The notes beneath the pieces are model-generated. The model had not been told where the DNA came from. It searched no databases and worked only from the letters and a program-made list of their open reading frames with translations. DNA of 64,000 nucleotides from Coriobacteriaceae bacterium. Its GTDB lineage: Bacteria; Actinomycetota; Coriobacteriia; Coriobacteriales; Coriobacteriaceae. The DNA lies in contig CABJFQ010000004.1 in NCBI GenBank assembly GCA_902364975.1, positions 95,313-159,312 on the forward strand, written 5' to 3'. The position numbers and the translations under genes are program-made. Position 1 is the stretch's first letter, and each line of letters begins with the position of its first letter. Below are positions 18,431 through 27,392 of this stretch, one piece after another.

Positions 18431-18460
18431 CCTTTTTCGCGAAGGTCCCCCTCTAAGCGC

Positions 18461-18663
18461 CGTGCATTTTTAGGAGTATTCAACATAACCAAGGGCTTCG
18501 GGCACTACGATAAATGCCAAAGACTGCGAATATCCCTGCAAATCAAACGCTGTCAGCCCATAACCCCGCCCATCATCCGTAGAAAACATCGAGAAATCCC
18601 GATTTTTTGCCCGAGGTCGGTATGCAGGGGCCTTCGATTGCAGAATACTCGCAAAAATGCACG
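18461..18663. mobile_element. MITE-like element with 21-bp terminal inverted repeats
   Basis: CGTGCATTTTTAGGAGTATT at 18461-18480 is matched in inverse orientation at 18643-18663, with 19 of 21 bases identical, enclosing about 160 bp. On the minus strand an 84-codon frame (18724 to 18470) crosses the element and ends inside the left repeat. Its start lies in a neighbouring hairpin, and I cannot assign a function. No target-site duplication was evident. A small non-autonomous element and a structured RNA are both possible. Confidence 0.45.
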
Positions 18664-18702
18664 TCGCCACCACCCCCACATGGCGCGAACCAAAACAAAA
18701 GC

Positions 18703-18809
18703 GCGGCCTTCCTTTCCGGCGCACTCCGCAGGACGAAAGAACCTCCGCCGCACGAAGTGCGCAGCGGAGGTTCTTTCATGTCCGAGGACGCGCCGGAAAG
18801 GAAGGCCGC
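18703..18809. repeat. Long palindrome downstream of ilvE
   Basis: 20-base perfect arms (GCGGCCTTCCTTTCCGGCGC, 18703-18722, and complement 18790-18809) enclose a second matched pair around GGACGAAAGAACCTCCGC. It follows the ilvE stop codon at 18835 and may act as its terminator, though it is much longer than needed. Confidence 0.75.
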
Positions 18810-18834
18810 CCTCGGGCCGGACAGCTAAGACAGC

Positions 18835-19887
18835 TTACGCGACGGTGTAAACCCAGTTGTGCTTGTCCTCGACAGCACCGGACTGGATACCAGTCAGGGT
18901 CTCGCGAAGCTTCTTCATCACGGGACCGATCTCGGTGTAGCCAGCCGGGAAGGTCACGGTCTCATCGGCACCATAGACCTTGTTGTCGATCTCGCCAACC
19001 GGGGAGATGACGGCAGCGGTGCCGCACAGGCCGCACTCCACAAAGGTACCGGCCTTGACCTCGGCCCACTCGACGGGGCGCTGGTCAACGGTCATGCCCA
19101 GGTCCTGAGCAACCTGAACGAGCGAACGACGGGTGATAGAAGGCAGGATGGAGTCGGTGTGCGACTGAGGAACGACGAGGGTGCCATCCTCCTTCACGAA
19201 CAGGACGTTGGCGCCACCGGTCTCCTCGACATAGGTGCGGGACTCGGAGTCGAGATACAGGTTCTCGGCATAGCCCTCGCGATGGGCCTCCATCGTGGGC
19301 TTAAGGGACATGGCGTAGTTCAGGCCGGCCTTGATGTTGCCGGTGCCGTGCGGTGCGGCACGGTCATACTCGGAAACGCGCAGCTTGACGGGCTTGAGGC
19401 CACCCTTAAAGTACGGACCGACCGGGGTCACGAGAATGCGGAACGTGTACTCAGGAGCGGGAGCCACGCCAATCACGTCACCGGAGCCGATCATAAACGG
19501 ACGCACGTACAGGGTCGCGCCGGAACCGAAGGGCGGAACCCAGGCGGCGTTGGCAGAAACGACCTGCTTGACGGCCTCAACGAACTTGTCCTTGGGGAAC
19601 GGGGGCATCTCGAGGCGCTGGGCAGAGTTATACATGCGCTCGGCGTTCATATCGGGACGGAAGCAGACGATGCTGCCGTCCTCGGCGGTGTAGGCCTTCA
19701 GGCCCTCAAAGACCTCCTGACAGTAATGGAAGATGCCGCCGCACTCGGAGACATGCAGGGTGTGGTCGGTGGTCAGGCCGCCCTCGTCCCACTCGCCATC
19801 CTTCCAATGAGCCTCGTAGCTGTAATCGGTCTTCATGTAGCCAAAGCCGAGGCTACCCCAATCGATATCCTTCTTCTCGACAGTCAT
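18835..19887 (-). CDS. ilvE: Branched-chain amino acid aminotransferase
   Basis: 350 residues from the ATG at 19887, preceded by AAGGAG. This is a fold-type IV PLP aminotransferase of the long BCAT type. It shows QEVFEGLKAY, VRPFMIGSG, the PLP-lysine region GTGNIKAGLNYA, the YVEETGGANVLFV segment and the GTAAVISPVGEI loop. It transfers the amino group between Leu/Ile/Val and 2-oxoglutarate in the cytoplasm, the last step of their synthesis and the first of their breakdown. Codons upstream of the chosen start stay open to 20037 but look non-coding. A candidate promoter (TTTATC, 16 bases, TACAAT at 20046-20041) leaves a leader of about 150 bases, in which I recognise no T-box. Confidence 0.95.
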   Translation of the reverse strand: MTVEKKDIDWGSLGFGYMKTDYSYEAHWKDGEWDEGGLTTDHTLHVSECGGIFHYCQEVFEGLKAYTAEDGSIVCFRPDMNAERMYNSAQRLEMPPFPKDKFVEAVKQVVSANAAWVPPFGSGATLYVRPFMIGSGDVIGVAPAPEYTFRILVTPVGPYFKGGLKPVKLRVSEYDRAAPHGTGNIKAGLNYAMSLKPTMEAHREGYAENLYLDSESRTYVEETGGANVLFVKEDGTLVVPQSHTDSILPSITRRSLVQVAQDLGMTVDQRPVEWAEVKAGTFVECGLCGTAAVISPVGEIDNKVYGADETVTFPAGYTEIGPVMKKLRETLTGIQSGAVEDKHNWVYTVA

Positions 19888-20116
19888 ATGTCGCTCCTTA
19901 CATACACAGTTGCATACTCGCGAACCCGCACGCAAGGACCGAAGCCGGCCGCGTCGCAACGTCGCATACCCGGAGCGTAGAGCCGGGCAGGACACGCGGG
20001 CAGCATCAAAGCCGATGACACGTCGATTCGCATGCACGAGATTGTACTCCCCGCACGCGTCGGATAAAACGTTTTTCTTTAACTAACTAAAGTATTTTCA
20101 TTCAACCGAAACTAAA

Positions 20117-20148
20117 GAGCCCCGTCACCGTAAACGGTGACGGGGCTC
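20117..20148 (-). terminator. Terminator between dedA and ilvE
   Basis: GAGCCCCGTCACCG and its complement pair around TAAA. The hairpin ends the leftward dedA transcript before the ilvE promoter. Confidence 0.85.
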
Positions 20149-20185
20149 AACGGCACAGTTTGTGCGCTGCCTCGAGCTATGCGTT

Positions 20186-20824
20186 CTATTTGCCCAGCTT
20201 GGCCTTAACCAGACCGACCACGGTCGGGATGATCGACACGGCAACGATGCCGACGATCAGCAGCTCAAAGTGCTCCTGCACAAAGGGGATACCGCCAAAG
20301 AAGTAGCCCAGCAGTGTAAAGAGCGTCGACCAGGTAATGCCGCCCAGCACGTTAAAGATAACGAAGTTACGCCAGTGCATGCCGCCCATGCCGGCGATAA
20401 AGGGCACAAAGGTGCGAATAAACGGGAAGAAGCGGCCCAGGAAGATGGCCAGGTGGCCCCACTTGTCCAAGAAGTCCTCGGACTTTTTGATGCGCTCGGG
20501 CGTCATGGCCTTGACCTTGCCCGAAGCGATGATCTTTTTGCCAAAGAAGTGACCGATCATAAAGTTGCACTGATCACCCAAAATGGCAGCCGCCCATGCG
20601 GTGGCCAGAAGCGCCACGATGTTAAAGCCGCCGTTGTGGGCAAAGAAACCCGAGGCGAACAGCAGCGAATCGCCGGGAAGGAACGGGAAGAACACCACGC
20701 CCGTCTCGATAAAGATGATCAGGAACACGCAGCCGTAGGCCATAAGCGGGCCGGCGGCGATCCAGCTGGCAATCGCGGTGCGCGGGTCTTTGAGCAGCTC
20801 GGCGATAAAATTGATGAAACCCAT
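20186..20824 (-). CDS. DedA family membrane protein
   Basis: 212 residues from the ATG at 20824, which follows GAGAGG. The family core is intact: ETGVVFFPFLPGDSLLFASG, GDQCNFMIGHFFGKK and the GRFFPFIRTFVPFIAG motif, whose arginines and acidic residue are important in characterised members. Several membrane segments are visible (for example AYGCVFLIIFIETGV and the C-terminal LLIVGIVAVSIIPTVVGLV). DedA proteins act in the cytoplasmic membrane, with undecaprenyl-phosphate or phospholipid scrambling shown for some; which applies here is not deducible. Single-gene transcript. Confidence 0.92.
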   Translation of the reverse strand: MGFINFIAELLKDPRTAIASWIAAGPLMAYGCVFLIIFIETGVVFFPFLPGDSLLFASGFFAHNGGFNIVALLATAWAAAILGDQCNFMIGHFFGKKIIASGKVKAMTPERIKKSEDFLDKWGHLAIFLGRFFPFIRTFVPFIAGMGGMHWRNFVIFNVLGGITWSTLFTLLGYFFGGIPFVQEHFELLIVGIVAVSIIPTVVGLVKAKLGK

Positions 20825-21047
20825 GAAGTAAAACCTCTCAGTTGTGGGCGCGGATACGTCCAAGTTGACCAGTATACGGTTGCGGCGCCCCCTCGTGCGC
20901 AACCCCACAAAAGCATGACTCCATTACCAGCAAGTTTGCATAACTGACACCTGTTGCGCAATGCCATCAAGATTGTCCTTCCTAATCCCTAGCGAATCGC
21001 TATACTTTATTGAACCGCATTGCCATGGCGCTAAGGGAGGGCGGCCG

Positions 21048-21752
21048 GTGAGCTTTATCAATACCATTCGCGAGGACATCAAGACCGTCCAGGCGCAGGA
21101 CCCCGCCGCGCAAAACGGTCTAGTCATCTTCCTTTCCTATCCTGGCCTGCACGCCAAGTGGAACCACGTGCCCGAGCACTGGCTGTGGGAGCACGGTCAT
21201 CGCTCGCTCGCCCGTGTGCTCTCGCAAGTCACTCGCCACATCACCGGCGTCGAGATTCACCCTGCCGCGCAGATTGGCAAGCACTTCTTTATCGACCACG
21301 CCATGGGCGTCGTCATCGGCGAAACCACCATCGTGGGCGACAACTGCGTGCTCTACCAGGGCGTCACGCTCGGCGGTACCGGCAACGAGACCGGCAAGCG
21401 CCACCCCACCCTGGGCAATAACGTCACCGTAGGCACGGGCGCCAAGGTGCTCGGCAACATTCGCATCGGCAACAACGTCAAGATCGGCGGCAACTCGGTT
21501 GTCGTCAAGGACGTGCCCGACAACTGCACCGTCGTGGGCGTGCCAGGCCGCATCATCAAGCGCAACGGCTGCCGCGTATTCGAGGAGAGCTTCGACGCCA
21601 AGCAGCATCGCGAGTACATGCCCGACGACGCCGCCGAGCAGTCCGCGCTCAACCGTCAAGGCATCACCGAGAACGCCCGCCGCGTCAAAGAGCTCGAGAA
21701 AGAGGTGGCCGAGCTCAAGGCCCTCGTCGCCAAGCTCGTGGACGAGCGCTAG
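21048..21752 (+). CDS. cysE: Serine O-acetyltransferase
   Basis: 234 residues from GTG at 21048, chosen because AAGGGAGGGCGG precedes it; upstream in-frame codons lack a site. The left-handed beta-helix hexapeptide repeats of CysE are clear: [33 protein letters not shown] and [19 protein letters not shown]. The catalytic His residues lie in IDHAMG and GKRHP. It makes O-acetylserine from serine and acetyl-CoA, the first step of cysteine synthesis. It is the short form without the long N-terminal helical domain, and carries a C-terminal coiled coil ([18 protein letters not shown]) that is not part of the catalytic fold. No cysK adjoins it. A TATACT -10 lies at about 21000. Confidence 0.94.
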   Translation: MSFINTIREDIKTVQAQDPAAQNGLVIFLSYPGLHAKWNHVPEHWLWEHGHRSLARVLSQVTRHITGVEIHPAAQIGKHFFIDHAMGVVIGETTIVGDNCVLYQGVTLGGTGNETGKRHPTLGNNVTVGTGAKVLGNIRIGNNVKIGGNSVVVKDVPDNCTVVGVPGRIIKRNGCRVFEESFDAKQHREYMPDDAAEQSALNRQGITENARRVKELEKEVAELKALVAKLVDER

Positions 21753-21790
21753 GAACGCAAGCAGCACAAGATGACATCGGCACCGACACA

Positions 21791-21830
21791 AAAGGCGCAC
21801 CAGGGAATCCATCCCCGGCGCGCCTTATTT
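21791..21830 (+). terminator. Terminator of cysE
   Basis: Imperfect hairpin AAAGGCGCACCAGGG...CCCCGGCGCGCCTTATTT with a T-rich tail after the cysE stop. Confidence 0.65.
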
Positions 21831-21833
21831 CCG

Positions 21834-21864
21834 ATGCGACAAAGGGGCCGTCCCTATGTCGCAT
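21834..21864. repeat. Short GGGGC-core palindrome overlapping an ABC gene stop
   Basis: Arms ATGCGACA and TGTCGCAT flank AAGGGGCCGTCCCTA. It belongs to the variable-arm palindrome set discussed in the findings. The right arm touches the stop codon of the ABC gene. Confidence 0.7.
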
Positions 21865-23867
21865 TATGCGAACTGGCTTAGGTAGAGGTCGGCGTAGGCG
21901 CCCTCGGCAGCCAGCAGCTCCTTGTGCGTACCCTGCTCGATGATATTGCCGTGATCCATGACCAGGATGAGGTCGGCATCGACGATCGTCGACAGGCGGT
22001 GCGCGATCACAAAGCTGGTGCGCCCGCTCATGAGCGCGTCCATGGCGCGGCCGATGGCAAGCTCAGTGCGCGTGTCCACGCTTGAGGTCGCCTCGTCCAG
22101 GATCAGAATCGCCGGGTTGTTGAGCAGCACGCGCGCAATGGTCAGCAGCTGGCGCTGGCCCTGGCTAATGCTCTCGGCATCGTTGGCCACCCGCGTGTCA
22201 TAACCCTGCGGCATGGTGCGCACAAAGAAGTCGACCTGCGCGGCGCGTGCGGCCGCCACAATCTCCTCGCGCGTTGCCTCGGGACAGCCATAGGCGATGT
22301 TCTGTGCAATCGTGCCATCGAACAGCCAGGCGTCCTGCAGCACCATGCCAAACTGTTGGCGCAGCTCGCCACGATCCATGCGGCTCGTATCCACGCCGTC
22401 GAGCGTAATGCGCCCGCCGTCAATCTCGTAAAAGCGCATGAGCAAGTTGATGAGCGTGGTCTTGCCCGCGCCCGTGGTTCCCACCACGGCGATCTTCTGA
22501 CCCGGCTCGGCGGTAAACGACACGTCGCGCATAAGCGGCTTGTCGGGCGAATAGCCAAAGTGCACGTGCTCAAAAGCGACGCGGCCCTCAACGCGACCCG
22601 GCAGCTTGGCAGCCTCGTCCGGCAGCGGATCGGCCTCCATCTCGGGCTCGTCGAGCAGGTCGAACACGCGCTCCGCACTCGCTAGCGCGCTCTGCAGCGA
22701 GTTAAAGGTAAACGACAGCTGCGTCATGGGTTCGGACGCCTCGTAGATAAACTGGAAGAACGCCTGGAACACGCCGACGGTCATGTGACCGGCGACCAGC
22801 ATGCTGCAGCCAACCAGCGCAATCACGATCTGCGCCAAACGGCCGATAAAGCGCACCGCAGGGCCGACGGCATTGATCATAAAGTCGGCCTTGGTACTCA
22901 CGCGCGCTAGCTCCCTCGAGGCCTCATGCACTTCGGCAGAGCTCTGACGCTCGCGATTGAACGCGCGAATCACCAGACGGCCCGAGTAGCCTTCCTCGAC
23001 CGCGCTCGTAATCTTGGACACCCACTCCTGGCGCTCGCCGGTCACGTCATGTGTGCGGCGCGAGACCACTTTGGTCACCAGCAGCGACAACGCCGTAAAG
23101 AACAAAAAGACCAGCGTGAGCGGCACGCTAAACACGAACATCACGCCCACGGCGCCCACCACAGTGCCGATCGACACCAGCAGCTGCAGCAGTCCGCGCT
23201 GCATGCTTTCGGACATCTTGTCCAGGTCGTTGGTCGCGCGGCTGACGACCTCGCCGGGGCGATGCGCGTCAAAGTAGGCAAGCGGCAGACGGTTGAGCTT
23301 TTGAGCGATACGGTTACGCAGACGCAGGTTGAGGCGTTCGGCCACGCTCGACATCAAAAAGCTCTGGAGCGCGTAGAACGAGGCGGCGGCCGTCCAGATC
23401 ATAAAGTAGATAAAGATGGTCCTGCCGCAGTTCTCCCAGGTGATACTGAAGGTGGTGTCGTTGGCAAACGCCAGCTTCACGTGTCCCCACAGCTCATCGA
23501 TGACGCGGGCGCTGTACGCCGGCGCCGCGGTGTTAAAGATGACGTAGAACACGATGCTCGCGAACACGAGGTAAAAGCGCCAGTGATCGCCGGCGGCCTC
23601 GCTCCACAGACGGCGCACCGTCGCCCAGGTGTCGCGGGGCTTCTCGTCCTCGTCCTCGTCGTCCACATCGCGCATGCGCTCTGCCTCGGCACGGGCGCGC
23701 TCGTCCTCGGCGCGTTCGTTTTCCTCGTAGAGCGCTTGGCGGCGAGCCTCGCGCTCGGCTGCAGCCTTGGCGGCATCGTCCAGACCGGGCGCGACCGCCG
23801 TCTCCTCAGCCGTCCCCGCTGCCACGGCGTCATCAACGACGCCCTGCTTCTTGAGCCCCTCGGTCAT
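21864..23867 (-). CDS. ABC exporter subunit (membrane plus ATPase), second of pair
   Basis: 667 residues from the ATG at 23867, after GGAGGTGAG; this start overlaps the end of the upstream ABC gene. Residues 1-90 form an unusual acidic, charged cytoplasmic extension rich in Glu, Asp and Arg. Then come six membrane helices (ABC type 1), Walker A GTTGAGKTT, the Q-loop, signature SISQGQRQLL, Walker B ILILDEATSSVD and the IAHRLSTI His switch. With the upstream half it forms a heterodimeric exporter in the cytoplasmic membrane. Its signature is ISQGQ rather than LSGGQ, common in such pairs. Substrate unknown; MarR control suggests export of a drug or metabolite. Confidence 0.93.
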   Translation of the reverse strand: MTEGLKKQGVVDDAVAAGTAEETAVAPGLDDAAKAAAEREARRQALYEENERAEDERARAEAERMRDVDDEDEDEKPRDTWATVRRLWSEAAGDHWRFYLVFASIVFYVIFNTAAPAYSARVIDELWGHVKLAFANDTTFSITWENCGRTIFIYFMIWTAAASFYALQSFLMSSVAERLNLRLRNRIAQKLNRLPLAYFDAHRPGEVVSRATNDLDKMSESMQRGLLQLLVSIGTVVGAVGVMFVFSVPLTLVFLFFTALSLLVTKVVSRRTHDVTGERQEWVSKITSAVEEGYSGRLVIRAFNRERQSSAEVHEASRELARVSTKADFMINAVGPAVRFIGRLAQIVIALVGCSMLVAGHMTVGVFQAFFQFIYEASEPMTQLSFTFNSLQSALASAERVFDLLDEPEMEADPLPDEAAKLPGRVEGRVAFEHVHFGYSPDKPLMRDVSFTAEPGQKIAVVGTTGAGKTTLINLLMRFYEIDGGRITLDGVDTSRMDRGELRQQFGMVLQDAWLFDGTIAQNIAYGCPEATREEIVAAARAAQVDFFVRTMPQGYDTRVANDAESISQGQRQLLTIARVLLNNPAILILDEATSSVDTRTELAIGRAMDALMSGRTSFVIAHRLSTIVDADLILVMDHGNIIEQGTHKELLAAEGAYADLYLSQFA

Positions 23868-23868
23868 G

Positions 23869-25605
23869 CTACTCACCTCCCTTCATCTGCGATTCCGCAA
23901 TGGCGCGGTACACCTCGCAAGTCTCCATCAACTCGTCGTGCGTGCCCAAGCCCACGACCTCGCCATCCTTGAGCACCACGATCTGGTCGGCATGCAGAAT
24001 GGTCGAGATACGCTGCGCGATGATGAGTACCGCGGCATCGCGCGTCTCGTCCTGCAGCGCATGGCGCAGGGCGGCATCGGTCTTAAAGTCCAGGGCCGAA
24101 AAGCTATCGTCGAAGATATACAAATCAGCGTGCTTCATGAGCGCACGGGCGATGGCCAGGCGCTGACGCTGACCGCCCGAGAAGTTCGTACCGCCCTGCG
24201 CCACCGGGGTATCGAGTCCCTGCGGCTGGTCGAGCACAAAGGTGCTCTGGGCAACCTGCAGCGCGTGAAGCATGTCGGCCTCGGTCGCATCCTCGTTGCC
24301 ATAGCGCAGGTTGCTCGCCACCGTGCCCGAGAACAGCCACGCCTTCTGCGGCACGTAAGCGATATGCCCGCGAATCTCATCTTGCGAAAGGTCGCGCAGA
24401 TCAACGCCGTCCAGGCGAATGGCGCCCTTCGAGGCATCGTGGAAACGCAACAAGAGCTTGGCCACCGTCGATTTGCCCGATCCCGTCGAGCCCACAATCG
24501 CCGTGGTCTGGCCACGACGACAGGCAAAGCTCAGGTCGCACAGGGTGTCCTCGTCGGCATCGTCAAAACGGAACGACATATGGTCGAACATGGCGACCGC
24601 GTCTGCTCCGTCCTTTGAGTCGGACGCGCCCGCGTCGAGCGTTCGCTCGCCATCGACGATGCTCGGCTCAATCTGAAGCACCTGTTGTGCACGGTTGAGG
24701 CACGCCGCGGCACGCGGCAACGTCAGGATCACCATCTGCGCCATCATCACAAAGAACAGAATCAGCAGCGCGTATTCCAACACGGCCGAGATGCTGCCAA
24801 TTTGCATGGCGTGGACGCCTACGCGATTGCCTCCCACCCACAGCACCGCCACCTCGGCGATATTCATCAGAAAGAAGCAGGAGCTATCGAGACCCACAAA
24901 CAGGTGGTTGACCTTGATGGCGTTGGCCGCGTAATCACTAAACACCTCGTCTAGGCGCTGCTCCTCATGGCGCTCCTTGTTAAACGCGCGAATGACGCGC
25001 ACGCCCACGATGTTCTCGCGCAGCACCACGTTCATACGGTCGATAAAACTCTGCAGGCGCATAAAAATCGGCGCTGCGTTGGCGACCGTAAAGACTGCCG
25101 CCACCAGCACAATCGCCACGACTGCACCCAGCAGCGTACCCATGGCGGGATCGATATGCCAGGCAAAGATGATGCCCGCCACGGCCAAAAACGGCACCGG
25201 CAGCACCAGCTGAATCGTCTGCAGAATCGCCTGCTGGATCACGTTGATGTCGTTGAGCGAGCGTGTGATCATCGAGCCGGTGCCAAAGCGCTCAAAGTCG
25301 CTGGCAGACAGCTCGAGTGACTTGTCGTAGACGGCGTTGCGAATGTCGCAGGCCACGTTGGCCGCCAGGCGAGCCGAAAGATAACAGCCCAGCACCGCGC
25401 CACCGCTGGCCATGCCAGTCGCGATAAGCATGTACAGGCCGTTGCGCAGGATGTAGTCGACATCACCCGTCGTGATGCCGGTATTGACCATATTCGCCAA
25501 CATCGTAGGCACCAGCAGCGTGCCGACGTTATCTATCAGCAGCACAAACAGTGTCACCGCAATCAGCCCGCGATACGGCCTCATAAACCTCATTAAGAGT
25601 CGCAC
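23869..25605 (-). CDS. ABC exporter subunit (membrane plus ATPase), first of pair
   Basis: 578 residues. The GTG at 25605 is preferred since GGGGGAG precedes it; an ATG at 25593 fused to the marR stop is possible. Type-1 membrane domain (helices such as IPFLAVAGIIFAW), then Walker A GSTGSGKST, signature NFSGGQRQRLA, Walker B LYIFDDSFSALD and the IAQRISTI switch. The canonical catalytic Glu after Walker B is replaced by Asp-Asp-Ser (FDDS), so this is the degenerate ATPase site, as in other heterodimeric exporters such as BmrC/D. It overlaps marR by 13 bases and the next ABC gene follows directly, forming one operon. Confidence 0.93.
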   Translation of the reverse strand: MRLLMRFMRPYRGLIAVTLFVLLIDNVGTLLVPTMLANMVNTGITTGDVDYILRNGLYMLIATGMASGGAVLGCYLSARLAANVACDIRNAVYDKSLELSASDFERFGTGSMITRSLNDINVIQQAILQTIQLVLPVPFLAVAGIIFAWHIDPAMGTLLGAVVAIVLVAAVFTVANAAPIFMRLQSFIDRMNVVLRENIVGVRVIRAFNKERHEEQRLDEVFSDYAANAIKVNHLFVGLDSSCFFLMNIAEVAVLWVGGNRVGVHAMQIGSISAVLEYALLILFFVMMAQMVILTLPRAAACLNRAQQVLQIEPSIVDGERTLDAGASDSKDGADAVAMFDHMSFRFDDADEDTLCDLSFACRRGQTTAIVGSTGSGKSTVAKLLLRFHDASKGAIRLDGVDLRDLSQDEIRGHIAYVPQKAWLFSGTVASNLRYGNEDATEADMLHALQVAQSTFVLDQPQGLDTPVAQGGTNFSGGQRQRLAIARALMKHADLYIFDDSFSALDFKTDAALRHALQDETRDAAVLIIAQRISTILHADQIVVLKDGEVVGLGTHDELMETCEVYRAIAESQMKGGE

Positions 25606-26105
25606 GTCTCCCCCTCTTCTTGTTTTTCCACTTGGCTCTCAGCGGCTATCTGCTGTTTAAACGCCTCGCACTCCTCGTTGAGCGCGTGGGAAAACTTGCC
25701 GACCAGACGCATAATCTCACGCTGTTCCCAGGGTTCGAGCGCGCCAAAGGCACGCTGCTCGGCTTTAACCGCCGGCAACGCATGGTGCTCGGCGAACCGC
25801 CGGCCCTCATCGGTCAAACAAACGACCTTATTCTTGCGGCTGCCTTCGGCAAATTCCAGCGTCGCAAGCCCTCGCGCCGTCAAGGTTTTAATTGCCGAGT
25901 TAATGGCCTGCTTGCTATAGAACCATTCGCTCGTGAGTTGGCTCACGGCAACGTCTTCGTCCGCCGTGCTGATATCGACGAGCATCCAATAGGCGCAATC
26001 CGAAAGGCCGCAGGCACGCGCGAACTCTGAGTAAATACGGTCGAGCCCGTTGAGCATCCGGTCAAAATCGACCGACGTAACCGCGCAATCCATCTCTCCC
26101 ACCAT
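25593..26105 (-). CDS. MarR family regulator of the adjacent ABC exporter
   Basis: 170 residues from the ATG at 26105; the ATG at 26093 just after GGGAGAG is an alternative. Winged-helix MarR core: YWMLVDISTADEDVAVSQL, the recognition helix SKQAINSAIKTLTARGLA and wing FAEGSRKNKVVCLTDEGRR. The C-terminal tail is charged and longer than usual. First gene of an operon with the two ABC subunits, as in many drug-responsive exporter loci. Two direct copies of TAGTC-N8-GACTA lie immediately upstream of the start, which supports autorepression relieved by a ligand that the exporter may remove (inference). Confidence 0.92.
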   Translation of the reverse strand: MVGEMDCAVTSVDFDRMLNGLDRIYSEFARACGLSDCAYWMLVDISTADEDVAVSQLTSEWFYSKQAINSAIKTLTARGLATLEFAEGSRKNKVVCLTDEGRRFAEHHALPAVKAEQRAFGALEPWEQREIMRLVGKFSHALNEECEAFKQQIAAESQVEKQEEGETCDS

Positions 26106-26109
26106 TCGA

Positions 26110-26160
26110 TAGTCCGAATTTTGACTAATTGAGATTTCAGATTAGTCCGAGTTTTGACTA
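26110..26160 (-). promoter_or_regulatory. Tandem MarR operator candidates
   Basis: TAGTC-N8-GACTA occurs at 26110-26127 and 26143-26160, identical but for one spacer base and 33 bp apart, about three helical turns. Both lie just upstream of the marR start codon. Confidence 0.72.
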
Positions 26161-26213
26161 TCGTCAAGGGCTTCATTCGCAGCGCGCAAGCTATACAACA
26201 TATCGATAAAAAA

Positions 26214-26244
26214 GACCGCCGGCGCGGGGGCAGCGCCGGCGGTC
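26214..26244 (-). terminator. Terminator of the small hypothetical gene
   Basis: Perfect 12-base arms GACCGCCGGCGC/GCGCCGGCGGTC, followed by T6 on the minus strand. Confidence 0.9.
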
Positions 26245-26269
26245 ATGAGAGGAAATCGATTATTTGCTG

Positions 26270-26560
26270 CTAGGCGGCGACAGCCTCGTAGACCGTAGCG
26301 CCCGAGAAGCTATCATGCAGGCTCTTGCCGCAGATCCAAGGCAGCTCGACGACCTCGCAGACCGTGTTGACCAGCTCGGAGCAGTCAGTAAAGTGGCCCT
26401 TATCGTTGAGGGCCTCGCAATCCTGAACACGCCAATAGCCATCGGTGTGCGTGATGTAGTACTCGTGATCGTTAATCGACACGAAAGCGCGCGTCTTGGA
26501 ACGCAGCAGCTTCAGAAATCCTTCGAAATCGGTCTCGACGACATCTCCAGCCTGGAACAT
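26270..26560 (-). CDS. Small conserved-looking cytoplasmic protein, function unknown
   Basis: 96 residues from the ATG at 26560, with a strong AGGAGGT site. It is an acidic, globular-looking protein with no signal or membrane segment. It has four Cys (VQDCEA, FTDCSE, VCEVVELPWICGK) and several aromatic residues (YYITHTDGYW). I do not recognise the family. A single-gene transcript with its own terminator, lying between the marR operator and a nitroreductase; the strong ribosome site and terminator argue that it is real and well expressed. Confidence 0.75.
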   Translation of the reverse strand: MFQAGDVVETDFEGFLKLLRSKTRAFVSINDHEYYITHTDGYWRVQDCEALNDKGHFTDCSELVNTVCEVVELPWICGKSLHDSFSGATVYEAVAA

Positions 26561-26855
26561 GATAGTTACCTCCTGGCCCGGCGCCACCACGGCGCATTGA
26601 TAAACGTTGGTACTCCTTTAGTAAAACCTTTATCAGAGGTTATACGTTCGTCATTTAGGCAAGTGGTAAAAAACCGCAGGGTAGACGGGATAAAACGTTT
26701 AACCATCCCATTTGTTTGTCACATTCTGAAGGTACTTTTATGCAAACCTACTTTCCCAATTGGAATCTATCCTTTTGGCCGGGCAATTGACCGTCTATCG
26801 TTTGAGCCCGACGGGTATGAACGGGGCATCTGCAACGCCACTACAAGGAGGCACC

Positions 26856-27377
26856 ATGGAGACTATCAAAGCGCTCATTCACCGCCGCAGCTGCCGCAAA
26901 TACAGCGATCGTCCCGTCGAGGCCGAAAAGCTTGCACGTATTATCGAAGCCGGCCAATATGCACCGAGCGGCATGGGCCGCCAGCCGGTGACGTTTGTCG
27001 CCGTCACCGATCCCGCGACCGTCGAGCGTCTCTCGCAGCTTAACGCCCAAGTCATGGGTAGCAACGGCGACCCCTTCTACGGAGCCAAAACGGTTGTGGT
27101 GGTACTGGTCGACCGCAACGTGCCCACGCATCTGGAAGACGGCTCGCTCGCCATGGGCAACTTGCTCAACGCCGCCTATGCACTGGGTGTCGATTCATGC
27201 TGGATTCACCGCGCGCATGAGGTCTTTGACTCGCCCGAGGGCCTGGAGCTGCTGGCCAGCTGGAGCCTGCCCGCCGACGGCAGCCTGCGCGGTGTCGGTC
27301 ACTGCATTCTGGGCTATGCCGAGGACACGCTACCCGAGCCCAAACCCCGCCGCGACAACGTCGTCTACGTAAGGTAA
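26856..27377 (+). CDS. Nitroreductase family flavoprotein
   Basis: 173 residues from the ATG at 26856, after AAGGAGG. Nitroreductase fold: HRRSCRKYSDRPVE (FMN phosphate contact), AGQYAPSGMGRQPVTFV, then SLAMGNLLNAAYALGVDSCWIHR and GYAEDTLPEPKPR. The family uses FMN and NAD(P)H to reduce nitro groups, quinones or flavins in the cytoplasm; the actual substrate is not deducible. Length fits the short NfsB-like group. Single gene. The about 295-base gap ahead of it holds the divergent promoters and nothing else I recognise. Confidence 0.92.
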   Translation: METIKALIHRRSCRKYSDRPVEAEKLARIIEAGQYAPSGMGRQPVTFVAVTDPATVERLSQLNAQVMGSNGDPFYGAKTVVVVLVDRNVPTHLEDGSLAMGNLLNAAYALGVDSCWIHRAHEVFDSPEGLELLASWSLPADGSLRGVGHCILGYAEDTLPEPKPRRDNVVYVR

Positions 27378-27392
27378 CCCAAGAGCGTCATA

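Noticed and set aside
18386..18850. 154-codon plus-strand frame
   Set aside because: Starts inside the lemA terminator and runs through inverted repeats; composition is Arg/Pro-rich as expected for noise.
19888..20040. T-box leader for ilvE
   Set aside because: No T-box motif (TGG sequence AGGGTGGNACCGCG) or terminator/antiterminator pair is visible in the about 150-base leader.
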